A stretch of 49,171 nt of DNA from Bryobacterales bacterium. Lineage in GTDB: Bacteria; Acidobacteriota; Terriglobia; Bryobacterales; Bryobacteraceae. A program made the position numbers and the translations under genes. The stretch is taken from NCBI GenBank assembly GCA_003136575.1, contig PLEX01000092.1, positions 1 to 49,171 of the forward strand. The letters run 5' to 3'. The notes below the pieces were generated by a model, which did not search any database, had not been told where the DNA came from, and was given only the letters and a program-made list of their open reading frames with translations. Numbering within the stretch: position 1 is the stretch's first letter; each line of letters begins with the position of its first letter. Positions 32,992 through 40,343 of this stretch are shown piece by piece.

Positions 32992-34026
32992 ATGAAACTC
33001 ACACTCCTGTTACTCGCATCTCTCGCATCGGCTTTCGCCCAGTATTCGGTTCAGAACGATAACGGCATCGTCCGCCTCACGGATCGCAGGGCCGATACGG
33101 TGGTCTCCATCATGCCGGCGTTGGGCAACAACGCGTTCCGCATGACGGTCAAGGGCAAGGACATTCTTCAGTATCCTTACAAATCCGACGACGATTTCCG
33201 CGCGCACCCGAACTTTGCCGGCATCCCGTTCCTCTGGCCATGGGCAAACCGTCTGGACGACACGGCCTTTTACGCCAACGGCAAAAAGTACAACCTGAAC
33301 ATGGATCTCGGCGTTGTGCAGGGCCGCCCCGGCAGTCATCCCCTGCACGGTTTCCTCGTTACGGCGAATCAGTGGCAGATCGTGGAAGCGAAGGCCGACA
33401 CGACATCGGCGTGGGTCACGAGCCGCCTCGAATTCTACAAGCAGCCCAACTGGATGGCGGAATTTCCGTTCGCGCACACGGTGGAAATCACCTATCGCCT
33501 GAAGGATGGCGCGCTCGAAGCGTCGGTGAAAGTGGAGAACATGAGCAACGAGCCGATGCCGCTCTCGATCGGCTTCCATCCCTACTTCCAGTTGACCGAT
33601 TCGCCCCGCGACGAATGGACTTTCGGGATTGCGGCGAAGACTTACTGGGTTCTGGCACCCGATAAAATTCCGACAGGAGCGACTCGTCCGATCGAAGAAT
33701 TTCTGCCGAAGCCGCAGGGCAGCGCGCTCAAGGGCCTGAGTCTCGACGACGTCTTCAGCGACCTGATCCGCGACGCATCCGGCAAGTCGACGATGTGGGT
33801 AAAGGGCAAGTCGCAGCGGATCGACGTGACGTTCGGACCGAAGTATAAGGCTGTCGTAGTCTACTCGCCCGGCGGACCGAATAACGATTTCATTTGTTTC
33901 GAGCCGATGGCCGGCATCACCGACTCAATGAACCTCGCGCAAAAGGGGCTGTACAAGGAACTACAGTACGTGGCCCCCGGCCAGAAGTGGCAGGAGAGTT
34001 TTGCGATCAAGCCGAGCGGATTTTGA
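32992..34026 (+). CDS. Secreted aldose 1-epimerase (mutarotase) family protein
   Basis: A 344-residue GalM-superfamily protein with a signal peptide (MKLTLLLLASLASAFAQ), so it acts outside the cytoplasm, unlike classical GalM. Motifs are FAGIPFLWPWANRLDD, SHPLHGFL with the first active-site His, SIGFHPYFQL with the second His, and a late FEPMAGIT whose Glu is at the expected catalytic-base position. The enzyme interconverts alpha and beta anomers of aldoses. Placed 8 bases after the quinoprotein dehydrogenase, it could supply the anomer oxidised by that enzyme. It ends the three-gene operon. Confidence 0.85.
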   Translation: MKLTLLLLASLASAFAQYSVQNDNGIVRLTDRRADTVVSIMPALGNNAFRMTVKGKDILQYPYKSDDDFRAHPNFAGIPFLWPWANRLDDTAFYANGKKYNLNMDLGVVQGRPGSHPLHGFLVTANQWQIVEAKADTTSAWVTSRLEFYKQPNWMAEFPFAHTVEITYRLKDGALEASVKVENMSNEPMPLSIGFHPYFQLTDSPRDEWTFGIAAKTYWVLAPDKIPTGATRPIEEFLPKPQGSALKGLSLDDVFSDLIRDASGKSTMWVKGKSQRIDVTFGPKYKAVVVYSPGGPNNDFICFEPMAGITDSMNLAQKGLYKELQYVAPGQKWQESFAIKPSGF

Positions 34027-34131
34027 CGCGGTCGACTGCGCAATCCGGTTCCTGAGCCGCGTCGGCCGCACCAGCCAAAGACACTGGAATTCCATCGGCC
34101 GCGGTGAGACAATTGAGACAGGAGTTTTGTG

Positions 34132-34665
34132 ATGGCGACAGCGGTAACGATGTCGGGTCGGCAGTTTGACGCTCTCCCTTATGAAGAGGGCCGTCGCCTT
34201 GAATTGCTGGAAGGAGAACTGATAGAAGTGTCGGTTCCGACCCCGCTTCATCAGGACGTTGTGTTTAATGTCCTTGCAGCTCTGCGCCGTTATCTGAGCG
34301 GGCACAAGGGAGCTGCCTTTGCCGACGTGGAATTCGCTTTGTCGGACTTGCTGCGTCTGCGCCCCGACGTGTGCGTGCTTCTGGCGGACAAGGCTGGCAA
34401 GCTCGACCGGAATCGTATCCCCATCCCCGGTTCGCCGGATCTGGCGATCGAAGTCATCTCGCCGACCGAACGGGCAAGCGAAAGCCACGGCAAAGTCCAG
34501 GCGTACCTCCGAAACGGCACCGCGGAGGTTTGGCAGATATTCCCCAAGTCGGGAACCGTGGAGATTCACCGGCGCGAGGGCAGCGTCACACTCGATCGGA
34601 CTCAAACAGCCGCCAGCGAACTTCTGCCGGGCTTCGGTGTTGCGGTAAGTTCCTTTTTTGAGTAA
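34132..34665 (+). CDS. Uma2 family (DUF820) putative restriction-like endonuclease
   Basis: A 177-residue PD-(D/E)xK-fold protein. I prefer ATG 34132 over the GTG one codon earlier because AGGAG is 7 bases away. Family features: YEEGRRLELLEGELIEV at the N terminus, then RLRPDVCVLLAD and DLAIEVISPTERASESHGKV with the acidic residues and Lys of the nuclease-like site (D, E-x-x-S-P, K), and AEVWQIFP at the end. Uma2 proteins occur in many copies in Cyanobacteria and Acidobacteria; their role is unproven. It is a single gene, not obviously linked to a toxin partner. Confidence 0.8.
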   Translation: MATAVTMSGRQFDALPYEEGRRLELLEGELIEVSVPTPLHQDVVFNVLAALRRYLSGHKGAAFADVEFALSDLLRLRPDVCVLLADKAGKLDRNRIPIPGSPDLAIEVISPTERASESHGKVQAYLRNGTAEVWQIFPKSGTVEIHRREGSVTLDRTQTAASELLPGFGVAVSSFFE

Positions 34666-34729
34666 GTGAGGCGGAAGCGTTTGGTTGCGGTCCGCGCAAA
34701 TGAGGCGTCCTCGATTCCCGTCTCCGCGT

Positions 34730-34735
34730 TAGAAT
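34730..34735 (+). promoter_or_regulatory. TAGAAT -10 box, 6 nt before ATG of xseB
   Basis: TAGAAT, spacer GAACCG, then ATG 34742. The message for the xseB-ispA group would start at the initiation codon. No Shine-Dalgarno sequence is present upstream. Confidence 0.45.
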
Positions 34736-34741
34736 GAACCG

Positions 34742-34981
34742 ATGGCTGCTCCTGAGCAAAACGCGGGCAATTTCGAAAGCTCTCTCGACGAACTGGAAAA
34801 GGTAGTGAAGGAACTGGAATCGGGCGATCTGCCGCTTGATCGCTCGCTTGACCTGTTCTCCCGCGGCATGAAGCTGAGCGAAACCTGCCGCAAGCAGCTC
34901 GAAGAAGCCGAAACCCGCGTCGAACAGTTGATACGCAAGGAAGGAATGTATCAACCCGTGCCATTCGGTCCCGACAAATAA
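34742..34981 (+). CDS. xseB: Exodeoxyribonuclease VII small subunit
   Basis: A 79-residue helical protein with the XseB pattern: NFESSLDELEKVVKELESGD, LPLDRSLDLFSRGMKLSETC, then RKQLEEAETRVEQL. It binds XseA to form exonuclease VII, which degrades single-stranded DNA in both directions. The length is normal. ispA follows 12 bases downstream, a very common bacterial arrangement (xseB-ispA). The large subunit gene xseA is not in the window, and the upstream gene is unrelated. Initiation may be leaderless. Confidence 0.9.
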   Translation: MAAPEQNAGNFESSLDELEKVVKELESGDLPLDRSLDLFSRGMKLSETCRKQLEEAETRVEQLIRKEGMYQPVPFGPDK

Positions 34982-34993
34982 CGCATTCCGGTC

Positions 34994-35878
34994 ATGACCC
35001 TCAAGGAATTCTTTTCGGAGCAGCAGCGTCTGGTCGACGCCGCCCTCGATCGCTTCACTCCCAACGAATCGGAACACCCCGCCACGATCCACCGCGCGAT
35101 GCGCCATAGCCTGTTTGCCGGCGGCAAGCGCATCCGGCCAATCCTGTGCATCGCTGCTGCGGCGGCCGTCTCCGACGATGCGCCGGCCGCAATCCACGCG
35201 GCCTGCTCGCTGGAGATGATCCACACTTACTCGCTGATCCACGACGATCTGCCCGCGCTCGATAACGACGATTTCCGCCGCGGCAAGCCCACCTGCCACA
35301 AAGTATTCGGCGAGGCGATGGCCATTCTCGCCGGCGACGCACTGTTCACTCTGGCGATCCAGACGCTCGCGCGAATCGAAAATGCCGACCCCGCCCGCGT
35401 AGTGGCGCTGATTTGCGAACTCTCATTCGCCTCAGGCACCGTGGATGGCATGATCGGCGGCCAGGTGACCGACATCGAAGGCGAGCGGCAACCGCCCACG
35501 CCCGAACTGCTCGACAGCATCCATCGCGCCAAGACCGGAGCGCTGCTGCGCGCCAGCGTGCGGATGGGGGGGATCGCGGCCGGCGGCGACGCCGCGCAGA
35601 TCGACGCGCTTTCGCGATACGGGGAACACGTCGGGCTGGCTTTTCAGATTGTGGACGATATTCTCGACGTGGAGGAGTCCTCCGAAGCGCTGGGCAAGAC
35701 GGCGGGTAAGGATGCCGCGCAGGGGAAGATCACGTTTCCCGCCGTCTACGGACTCGAAAAATCGCGCGAGATGGCGCTGGAACAGTGCCGCCTCTCGCAC
35801 GAAGCGCTTTCGCCGTTCGGCGAACGGGCGCGGCGTTTGCATGAGATCGCCGACCTGATCGTAGAGCGGAAGTCTTAA
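34994..35878 (+). CDS. ispA: Farnesyl/geranyl diphosphate synthase (polyprenyl synthetase)
   Basis: A 294-residue trans-prenyltransferase. It condenses isopentenyl diphosphate with allylic diphosphates, supplying farnesyl diphosphate for undecaprenyl carriers and quinones. Motifs: FAGGKRIRPIL (IPP binding), IHDDLPALDND (first Asp-rich motif, bacterial DDx4D form), GDALFTLAIQ, HRAKTGALL, and QIVDDILDVE with the second Asp-rich motif. Length fits IspA. It is followed by tlyA after 36 bases. The downstream polyprenyl-dependent glycosyltransferase candidates elsewhere in the window need its products indirectly. Confidence 0.92.
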   Translation: MTLKEFFSEQQRLVDAALDRFTPNESEHPATIHRAMRHSLFAGGKRIRPILCIAAAAAVSDDAPAAIHAACSLEMIHTYSLIHDDLPALDNDDFRRGKPTCHKVFGEAMAILAGDALFTLAIQTLARIENADPARVVALICELSFASGTVDGMIGGQVTDIEGERQPPTPELLDSIHRAKTGALLRASVRMGGIAAGGDAAQIDALSRYGEHVGLAFQIVDDILDVEESSEALGKTAGKDAAQGKITFPAVYGLEKSREMALEQCRLSHEALSPFGERARRLHEIADLIVERKS

Positions 35879-35914
35879 AACAGGCCCGTTGCCGCCGGTC
35901 CCGTAGTCCCTGAT

Positions 35915-36652
35915 ATGGAGAAGATCCGCCTCGATCGCTGGATGGTTGAAAACGGTTTCGCGGAAACCCGCGAGAAGGCCGGGGCGCGCATCATGGCCGG
36001 CGAAGTTCAGATCGACGGACAACGCGCCGATAAGGCCGGCCAATTTGTGCTACCCGCCTCTCGCGTGGAGGTTCGCGCGAAACTCCGCTATGTCAGCCGC
36101 GGTGGCATCAAACTGGAGTGCGGGTTGAAACACTTCGGAATAGATGTGACAGGAGCCGTCTGTGCCGATATCGGCACTTCCACCGGTGGATTTACCGATT
36201 GCCTGTTGCAGCACGGCGCGGCGCGAGTGCATTCGGTCGACACCGGTATGGGGCAGATCGACTGGAGCCTCAGGAACGACCCGCGGGTTGTGCTGCATGA
36301 GGGATTCAACGCGCGCCATCTCGAACCGGCCGATCTGGGAGAGCCGGTCGACCTCGGCGTCTGCGATGTCAGCTTCATCTCGGCCACTCTGATCGTTCCC
36401 GCGATTGTGCGCGTGCTGAAGCCGGAGACGGGGCGAGTGGTGGTGCTGGTGAAGCCGCAATTCGAGGTGGGCAGGGAACAGGTGGGCAAGGGCGGCATCG
36501 TGCGCGAATCGGCATTGCACGAGGCGGCCTGCGCGCGGGTGAGAACGTGTGTGGAAGAATCGGATTTCGGCTTTGAAACCGTCGAAATCATGGAAAGCCC
36601 CATAACAGGCGCGGAAGGCAATAAGGAGTTTCTGCTTTATGCCCGCCGTTAA
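35915..36652 (+). CDS. tlyA: TlyA family rRNA 2'-O-methyltransferase (S4 + FtsJ-like)
   Basis: A 245-residue protein with an N-terminal S4 RNA-binding domain (RLDRWMVENGFAETREKAGA then RIMAGEVQIDG) and a Rossmann methyltransferase domain. The SAM site is CADIGTSTGGFTDCLL. The K-D-K-E tetrad of 2'-O-methyltransferases can be placed at K in SRGGIKLE, D in VCDVSFIS, K in VLVKPQFE and a late E. In mycobacteria TlyA methylates 16S and 23S rRNA and affects capreomycin sensitivity; it was first described as a haemolysin. The 3' end overlaps nadK by 14 bases, a frequent pairing. Confidence 0.9.
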   Translation: MEKIRLDRWMVENGFAETREKAGARIMAGEVQIDGQRADKAGQFVLPASRVEVRAKLRYVSRGGIKLECGLKHFGIDVTGAVCADIGTSTGGFTDCLLQHGAARVHSVDTGMGQIDWSLRNDPRVVLHEGFNARHLEPADLGEPVDLGVCDVSFISATLIVPAIVRVLKPETGRVVVLVKPQFEVGREQVGKGGIVRESALHEAACARVRTCVEESDFGFETVEIMESPITGAEGNKEFLLYARR

Positions 36653-37502
36653 GACCGTCGGCATATTCGCAAAACCGAACGCGCCGGCCGCCATCCGGCT
36701 GGTGCCGGAACTGCTCGCCTGGCTCGACGCGCGCGGCGTCAAAGCGCGTATGGACGAGGTCGCCGCCGGTTACGCGGGATCGCAAGAAGGTTTGCCGCGT
36801 CCGATGGTGCCTGATGGCTGCGATCTCGCGATCGTGCTCGGCGGCGATGGAACGCTGCTCTCCGCCGCCCGCGCGCTTGAGGGCCGAGCCATACCGCTGC
36901 TCGCGGTGAATCTGGGCGGATTGGGCTTTCTGACGGCGATCCCGGTGCCCGATCTGTTCCCCGAACTCGAGCGGGCGCTAACCGGCGTCCATCGGCTCAT
37001 GCGGCGCGGTTTGCTGCGCGTGCTCGTGCGGCGTGGAGATGCGATAGTGGACGAATATCAGGCGTTGAACGACGTTGTGATCGCGAAGTCGTCTATCGCG
37101 CGTATTGTCGATCTGGACGTTTGGGCGGGCGACTCGTTCGTCTGCGAATACAAAGCCGATGGCCTGATCGTTTCCACGCCCACCGGTTCCACGGCTTATT
37201 CGCTCGCCGCCGGCGGTCCCATCATTTTCCCTACCGTCGCGGCGGTCTGCATCACGCCGATTTGCCCGCACACGCTCACCAACCGGCCGCTCATCATCCC
37301 GGCGGACCTCACGGTGCGCGTGGTGAGCCATATGAAGGACGAGGATTCGTTCCTCACGGTGGATGGCCAGGTGGGCGGCGCGCTCGAGCCGGGCGATGTA
37401 GTGGAATGCACAGCGTCGAAGTCGGAAGTTCTGCTGGTGCAGACGCCCGACAAGACATTCTTCGACGTGCTGCGTCAGAAACTCAAGTGGGGGGAACGGT
37501 AA
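36639..37502 (+). CDS. nadK: NAD kinase
   Basis: A 287-residue NAD/ATP kinase making NADP. The signature LAIVLGGDGTLLSAAR includes the GGDGT nucleotide-binding motif. NLGGLGFLT, ALNDVVIAKS (NDxxI motif), STPTGSTAYSLAAGGPI and the late LTVDGQVG are all family hallmarks. Length is typical. It overlaps tlyA by 14 bases, indicating co-translation. A small membrane protein gene follows 61 bases later and may be part of the same transcript. Confidence 0.94.
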   Translation: MPAVKTVGIFAKPNAPAAIRLVPELLAWLDARGVKARMDEVAAGYAGSQEGLPRPMVPDGCDLAIVLGGDGTLLSAARALEGRAIPLLAVNLGGLGFLTAIPVPDLFPELERALTGVHRLMRRGLLRVLVRRGDAIVDEYQALNDVVIAKSSIARIVDLDVWAGDSFVCEYKADGLIVSTPTGSTAYSLAAGGPIIFPTVAAVCITPICPHTLTNRPLIIPADLTVRVVSHMKDEDSFLTVDGQVGGALEPGDVVECTASKSEVLLVQTPDKTFFDVLRQKLKWGER

Positions 37503-37563
37503 ACGCGTCTCCCGCCGGTTGCGTCGAAAAGCCGCGTGATAAAGTCAAGGTGAACCCCGAATA

Positions 37564-37992
37564 ATGGAATCTCAAACACAGGCCGCCGCTCCGGCCGAAT
37601 CTATGCCGCCCCTGAACGTGTGGCTGCTGCCCGTGCTGGCCGGGTGGATCGTTCCCGGCGCGGGCCATTTCATGCTGAAGAAAACCGGCCGCGGGGCGCT
37701 GCTGTTCGCCGCCGTGCTGCTGATGTTCCTGTTTGGCCTGTCCATGAGCGGGATGATGTTCACGCCTGAGAAGGGCGCGGATCTTCTGACGTCGGTGATC
37801 AATTACGGCGGTTTTGTCTGCAATCTTGCCGCGGGCGGCATGTATCTGCTGGCGACGATGTTCGGCTACTCGCAGCCGGATATGCCGGGCGCGGTTCACG
37901 ATTACGGGAGCAAGTTCCTGGTCACGGCGGGTTTGCTGAACATTCTGGCGATGGTTGACGCGTACGAAATCGCGGCGAAGAAGAAAGACTAG
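37564..37992 (+). CDS. Four-helix membrane protein (DUF6677-like)
   Basis: A 142-residue inner-membrane protein with about four hydrophobic segments. GWIVPGAGHFMLKKTGRGAL near the start is a recurring motif in Acidobacterial membrane proteins that I associate, from memory, with DUF6677; the C terminus GSKFLVTAGLLNILAMVDAY fits too. The PGxGHxxLKKxxRG pattern resembles a helical hairpin of small TM2-like proteins. Function unknown. The next small membrane gene starts 7 bases after its stop, so they form a short operon. Confidence 0.75.
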   Translation: MESQTQAAAPAESMPPLNVWLLPVLAGWIVPGAGHFMLKKTGRGALLFAAVLLMFLFGLSMSGMMFTPEKGADLLTSVINYGGFVCNLAAGGMYLLATMFGYSQPDMPGAVHDYGSKFLVTAGLLNILAMVDAYEIAAKKKD

Positions 37993-37999
37993 GGAACGT

Positions 38000-38185
38000 A
38001 TGCCGAAGATCAATCTCTCGCACTTTGAAGCGGCGTTCCTGTTTTCGCTGTTTGTGTCGGTGGTGATGGGAATCACGTCGAAGAAGACGCAAAACGAGCG
38101 CGTGCATTACGGGTTTTATTGTTTTGGCTGCTTCATGCTGGCGTTGTTCGGAATCGGCTGGATGATGAAGCTCGGACACGGGTAG
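38000..38185 (+). CDS. Small two-helix membrane protein
   Basis: A 61-residue protein. ATG 38000 (MPKINLSHFEAAFLFSLFVS) is chosen over an upstream start at 37955 because it begins directly after the previous stop, follows a GGGA sequence and removes a very basic out-of-place extension. Two hydrophobic segments are separated by SKKTQNERVHYG, with the basic loop presumably cytoplasmic. No family recognised. Its 7-base spacing from the DUF6677-like gene suggests a joint function. Confidence 0.65.
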   Translation: MPKINLSHFEAAFLFSLFVSVVMGITSKKTQNERVHYGFYCFGCFMLALFGIGWMMKLGHG

Positions 38186-38217
38186 GCGGTTGGGCTACAA
38201 TACTCGGCAGGGAATAT

Positions 38218-38385
38218 ATGAAGCAGCGCCGAAACGTATTTGAACGGCTGGCGGCATCCCGCACCCTGGTCATGGAAGTGACTGCCATTCTGCTTTTTGC
38301 GATAACGGCGGCCAAGGTTTTGTTCTATCAGGCGAACCCGGTACTGAGGTCGATTTTCGACTATTCTTCGGCGCTTTCCCGGTAA
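38218..38385 (+). CDS. Small single-helix membrane protein
   Basis: A 55-residue protein (MKQRRNVFERLAASRTLVME...) with a basic N terminus and one hydrophobic segment (VTAILLFAITAAKVLFY). AGGGA lies 6 bases upstream of the ATG, and TACAAT at 38196-38201 could be a -10 box for a short leader. No family recognised; it is too short for a confident functional call. Similar small basic single-pass proteins often associate with larger membrane complexes. Confidence 0.5.
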   Translation: MKQRRNVFERLAASRTLVMEVTAILLFAITAAKVLFYQANPVLRSIFDYSSALSR

Positions 38386-38404
38386 GATTCGCCGTTCCGA
38401 TCCG

Positions 38405-38701
38405 ATGGCGCCGCAACCACCGCAGGTTCCGCCGCCACCGACTCCTTTCGTGTCGTTCTGCTGGGGTATGTTTGGTTCCGCGCTTCCTGAGGTTCTTCGG
38501 CTTTATAAACTCGCCGTTGCCGGGCAGCCGCAGCCCGAGTTTCGTTGGTACTACATCGTGATGTCCTGCGTTTTTATAGTTTTTGCGGGCATTTTCACCG
38601 TGGCTTGGAAGCCGGAGAATCCATTCAAAGCTATCTGGGTGGGTGTATCGTTCCCCGTGTTAATTTCCACGATGATACAGAACGCTCCGTCGCTGCATTG
38701 A
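38405..38701 (+). CDS. Small two-helix membrane protein with Pro-rich N terminus
   Basis: A 98-residue protein beginning MAPQPPQVPPPPTPFVSFCW, then a hydrophilic middle (LRLYKLAVAGQPQPEFRWYY) and two hydrophobic segments (IVMSCVFIVFAGIFTVAW and IWVGVSFPVLISTMI). The Pro-rich start and two-helix layout recall uncharacterised membrane proteins linked to accessory regions, but I cannot name a family. It is the last of four small membrane-protein genes in tandem, and composition changes just after it. Confidence 0.6.
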   Translation: MAPQPPQVPPPPTPFVSFCWGMFGSALPEVLRLYKLAVAGQPQPEFRWYYIVMSCVFIVFAGIFTVAWKPENPFKAIWVGVSFPVLISTMIQNAPSLH

Positions 38702-38835
38702 GGATGTCGCTCCGCGGCTTTGGCCCGGCGCCGAGCAGATCGAGCGCGCGGAACCGGCCGGTGTCTGGACATTCTGAACGTGGGTCGCTCGGCGTACCGA
38801 ACTCTTGCCGGTTTACCGCGCGCCTGTGCTCGACT

Positions 38836-39291
38836 TCAGGGTGCCGCGGTCGCGCCGATAGCAGTGAACTCGAACGCGGTGGCGTACAGCGTCGCTGCGT
38901 CAAACGTTCGTTGACGCAACCCGACGCCAGGCTGCCCTTCCAGCCACTCAACGAACACCTGCATAAAACTTCCGTGCGCAAACGACAGAAGAGAACTTGC
39001 CCAGTCCATGTAGGCGCGCAGGAAGGTTGCGGTGCCTTGCTGGATCACAGCTTCGTAGGGGATATCGGCAGTCCGGCAGAACTCCCGGAAGTCATTCCGA
39101 AAGCGCCCCATGAATACTCCCTCCCAGATCGCCTCGCTGTCATAGATTGGAAACAGACTGGGATTGTAGAAATGGAGGAATTTTGAGACCGCCATCGTGG
39201 GATAGCCGCGCTTCGGCTTGATTCCCTGCATCTTCGTGAGGCTGGATTCGAGGAAGGGTCCGGTACCGCTATTGAGAAAATCCGGTAGCAT
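38836..39291 (-). CDS. Unidentified protein, probably the 3' part of a longer, frameshifted gene
   Basis: The 151 residues from ATG 39291 (MLPDFLNSGTGPFLESSLTK) look like a real protein with PTMAVSKFLHFYNPSLFPIY, but the same frame continues upstream with convincing coding sequence (RSFVERCQRTKNFEYIYNEL, then QQIFETIKREFSEFSWRGPV) to an in-frame stop at 39580-39582 without a good start codon. Just upstream, protein-like sequence (QRRALDAVGGGRWLDPNGNL then NLYEAS) occurs in a different frame from about 39656. The simplest reading is one gene from near 39650 with a frameshift around 39480-39510. Family unknown. The region is AT-richer than its neighbours, which suggests acquisition by transfer. 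Confidence 0.5.
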   Translation of the reverse strand: MLPDFLNSGTGPFLESSLTKMQGIKPKRGYPTMAVSKFLHFYNPSLFPIYDSEAIWEGVFMGRFRNDFREFCRTADIPYEAVIQQGTATFLRAYMDWASSLLSFAHGSFMQVFVEWLEGQPGVGLRQRTFDAATLYATAFEFTAIGATAAP

Positions 39292-39656
39292 GACAGGGCC
39301 ACGCCACGAGAATTCTGAGAACTCACGTTTGATCGTCTCGAAAATCTGCTGCGGCTGCCAGCAGTCCGCAGGGCTGCTGGGACGGAAAACATTCCACCCC
39401 GATTTTCCGGGCCGCTTGAGCTCGTTATAAATATACTCGAAATTCTTAGTGCGCTGACAGCGTTCGACGAAGGATCGAAGGCGCTTCGCGATGCTTCGTA
39501 GAGATTGAGATTTCCGTTTGGGTCCAGCCAGCGACCCCCTCCAACGGCATCCAGAGCGCGGCGTTGCCGGTCGGGCGTTTCAAAATAGCTACGAAGCCTC
39601 TGCCCAGACGCGATACCAATCCCGCCCGCCGGGTCTGACAGCTTGGGCGTGATTAC

Positions 39657-40118
39657 TTACGGCACACGCGGATTCGGCTCTGACGCCGACGGGATGCTGT
39701 ACTGCGTCGCTGGTTTGGGCTGATTTGAAACAAAACGTATTCGTCCGCTTTGGTCTCCCCGCTCTGCGTACCCTTCCCTCACCAGAATCGGGCCAATGTA
39801 CGATGTCAGGCCCCATTGGTCGAACTGCTCCTTCAGCCATTCCTCGACGCTCCCGGGAGGCGGATCAGGGCAGTGTCCGAGGGTCACTTCCTGGCCCGAG
39901 AAATTCGCAAGCAACCTCCGATATACCTCTGCCTTCACGAGCGACGGCTTACTCCAACCAGCGGGCTGCGATCTGTCTTTCCAGATTATTGATGTCCCCT
40001 GCGTGACCGAACCGTCGGACTGGAATTGGCTGCGTCCGCCCCATGTCGGCAAAGTCACCATGAACGCCATCCTATTACGGGTAATTGCGTTCCTGGGAAT
40101 GCCACCCGCGTCATCCAC
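39657..40118 (-). CDS. Unidentified soluble protein
   Basis: A 153-residue frame starting at GTG 40118. It has a plausible globular composition with SLVKAEVYRRLLANFSGQEV, GSVEEWLKEQFDQWGLTSYI and GPILVREGYAERG, and no signal peptide or membrane helix. I do not recognise it. Its stop is followed immediately, in the same frame, by more protein-like sequence (VITPKLSDPAGG...), so it may belong with the broken gene at 38836-39656, either as the neighbour in an operon or as the front of one decayed gene. The 225 bases between its start and hppA hold no other gene. Confidence 0.5.
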   Translation of the reverse strand: MDDAGGIPRNAITRNRMAFMVTLPTWGGRSQFQSDGSVTQGTSIIWKDRSQPAGWSKPSLVKAEVYRRLLANFSGQEVTLGHCPDPPPGSVEEWLKEQFDQWGLTSYIGPILVREGYAERGDQSGRIRFVSNQPKPATQYSIPSASEPNPRVP

Positions 40119-40343
40119 GGGCTGGCCCGTCCGCAGACACGCGGCTACGCCTAACGGCGCGCGGGAGGGACCAACACATGGTTTTGACGGTACGATGGGC
40201 TGGGACAGCCCGGCTAACCGTCCGCAACGGACTACTCCTCATCTATCTCATTGCGCAGAAGGAACTTGTTTGTGTAGTCTGGTTCAGGATCACCCGGTGT
40301 CTCTCACCAGCACCGCCATAACCCTGAGGATATTATTGAAACC

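Noticed and set aside
40085-40321. 78-codon plus-strand frame just before hppA
   Set aside because: Arg-rich start, no ribosome binding site, overlaps the antisense unknown gene; likely chance.
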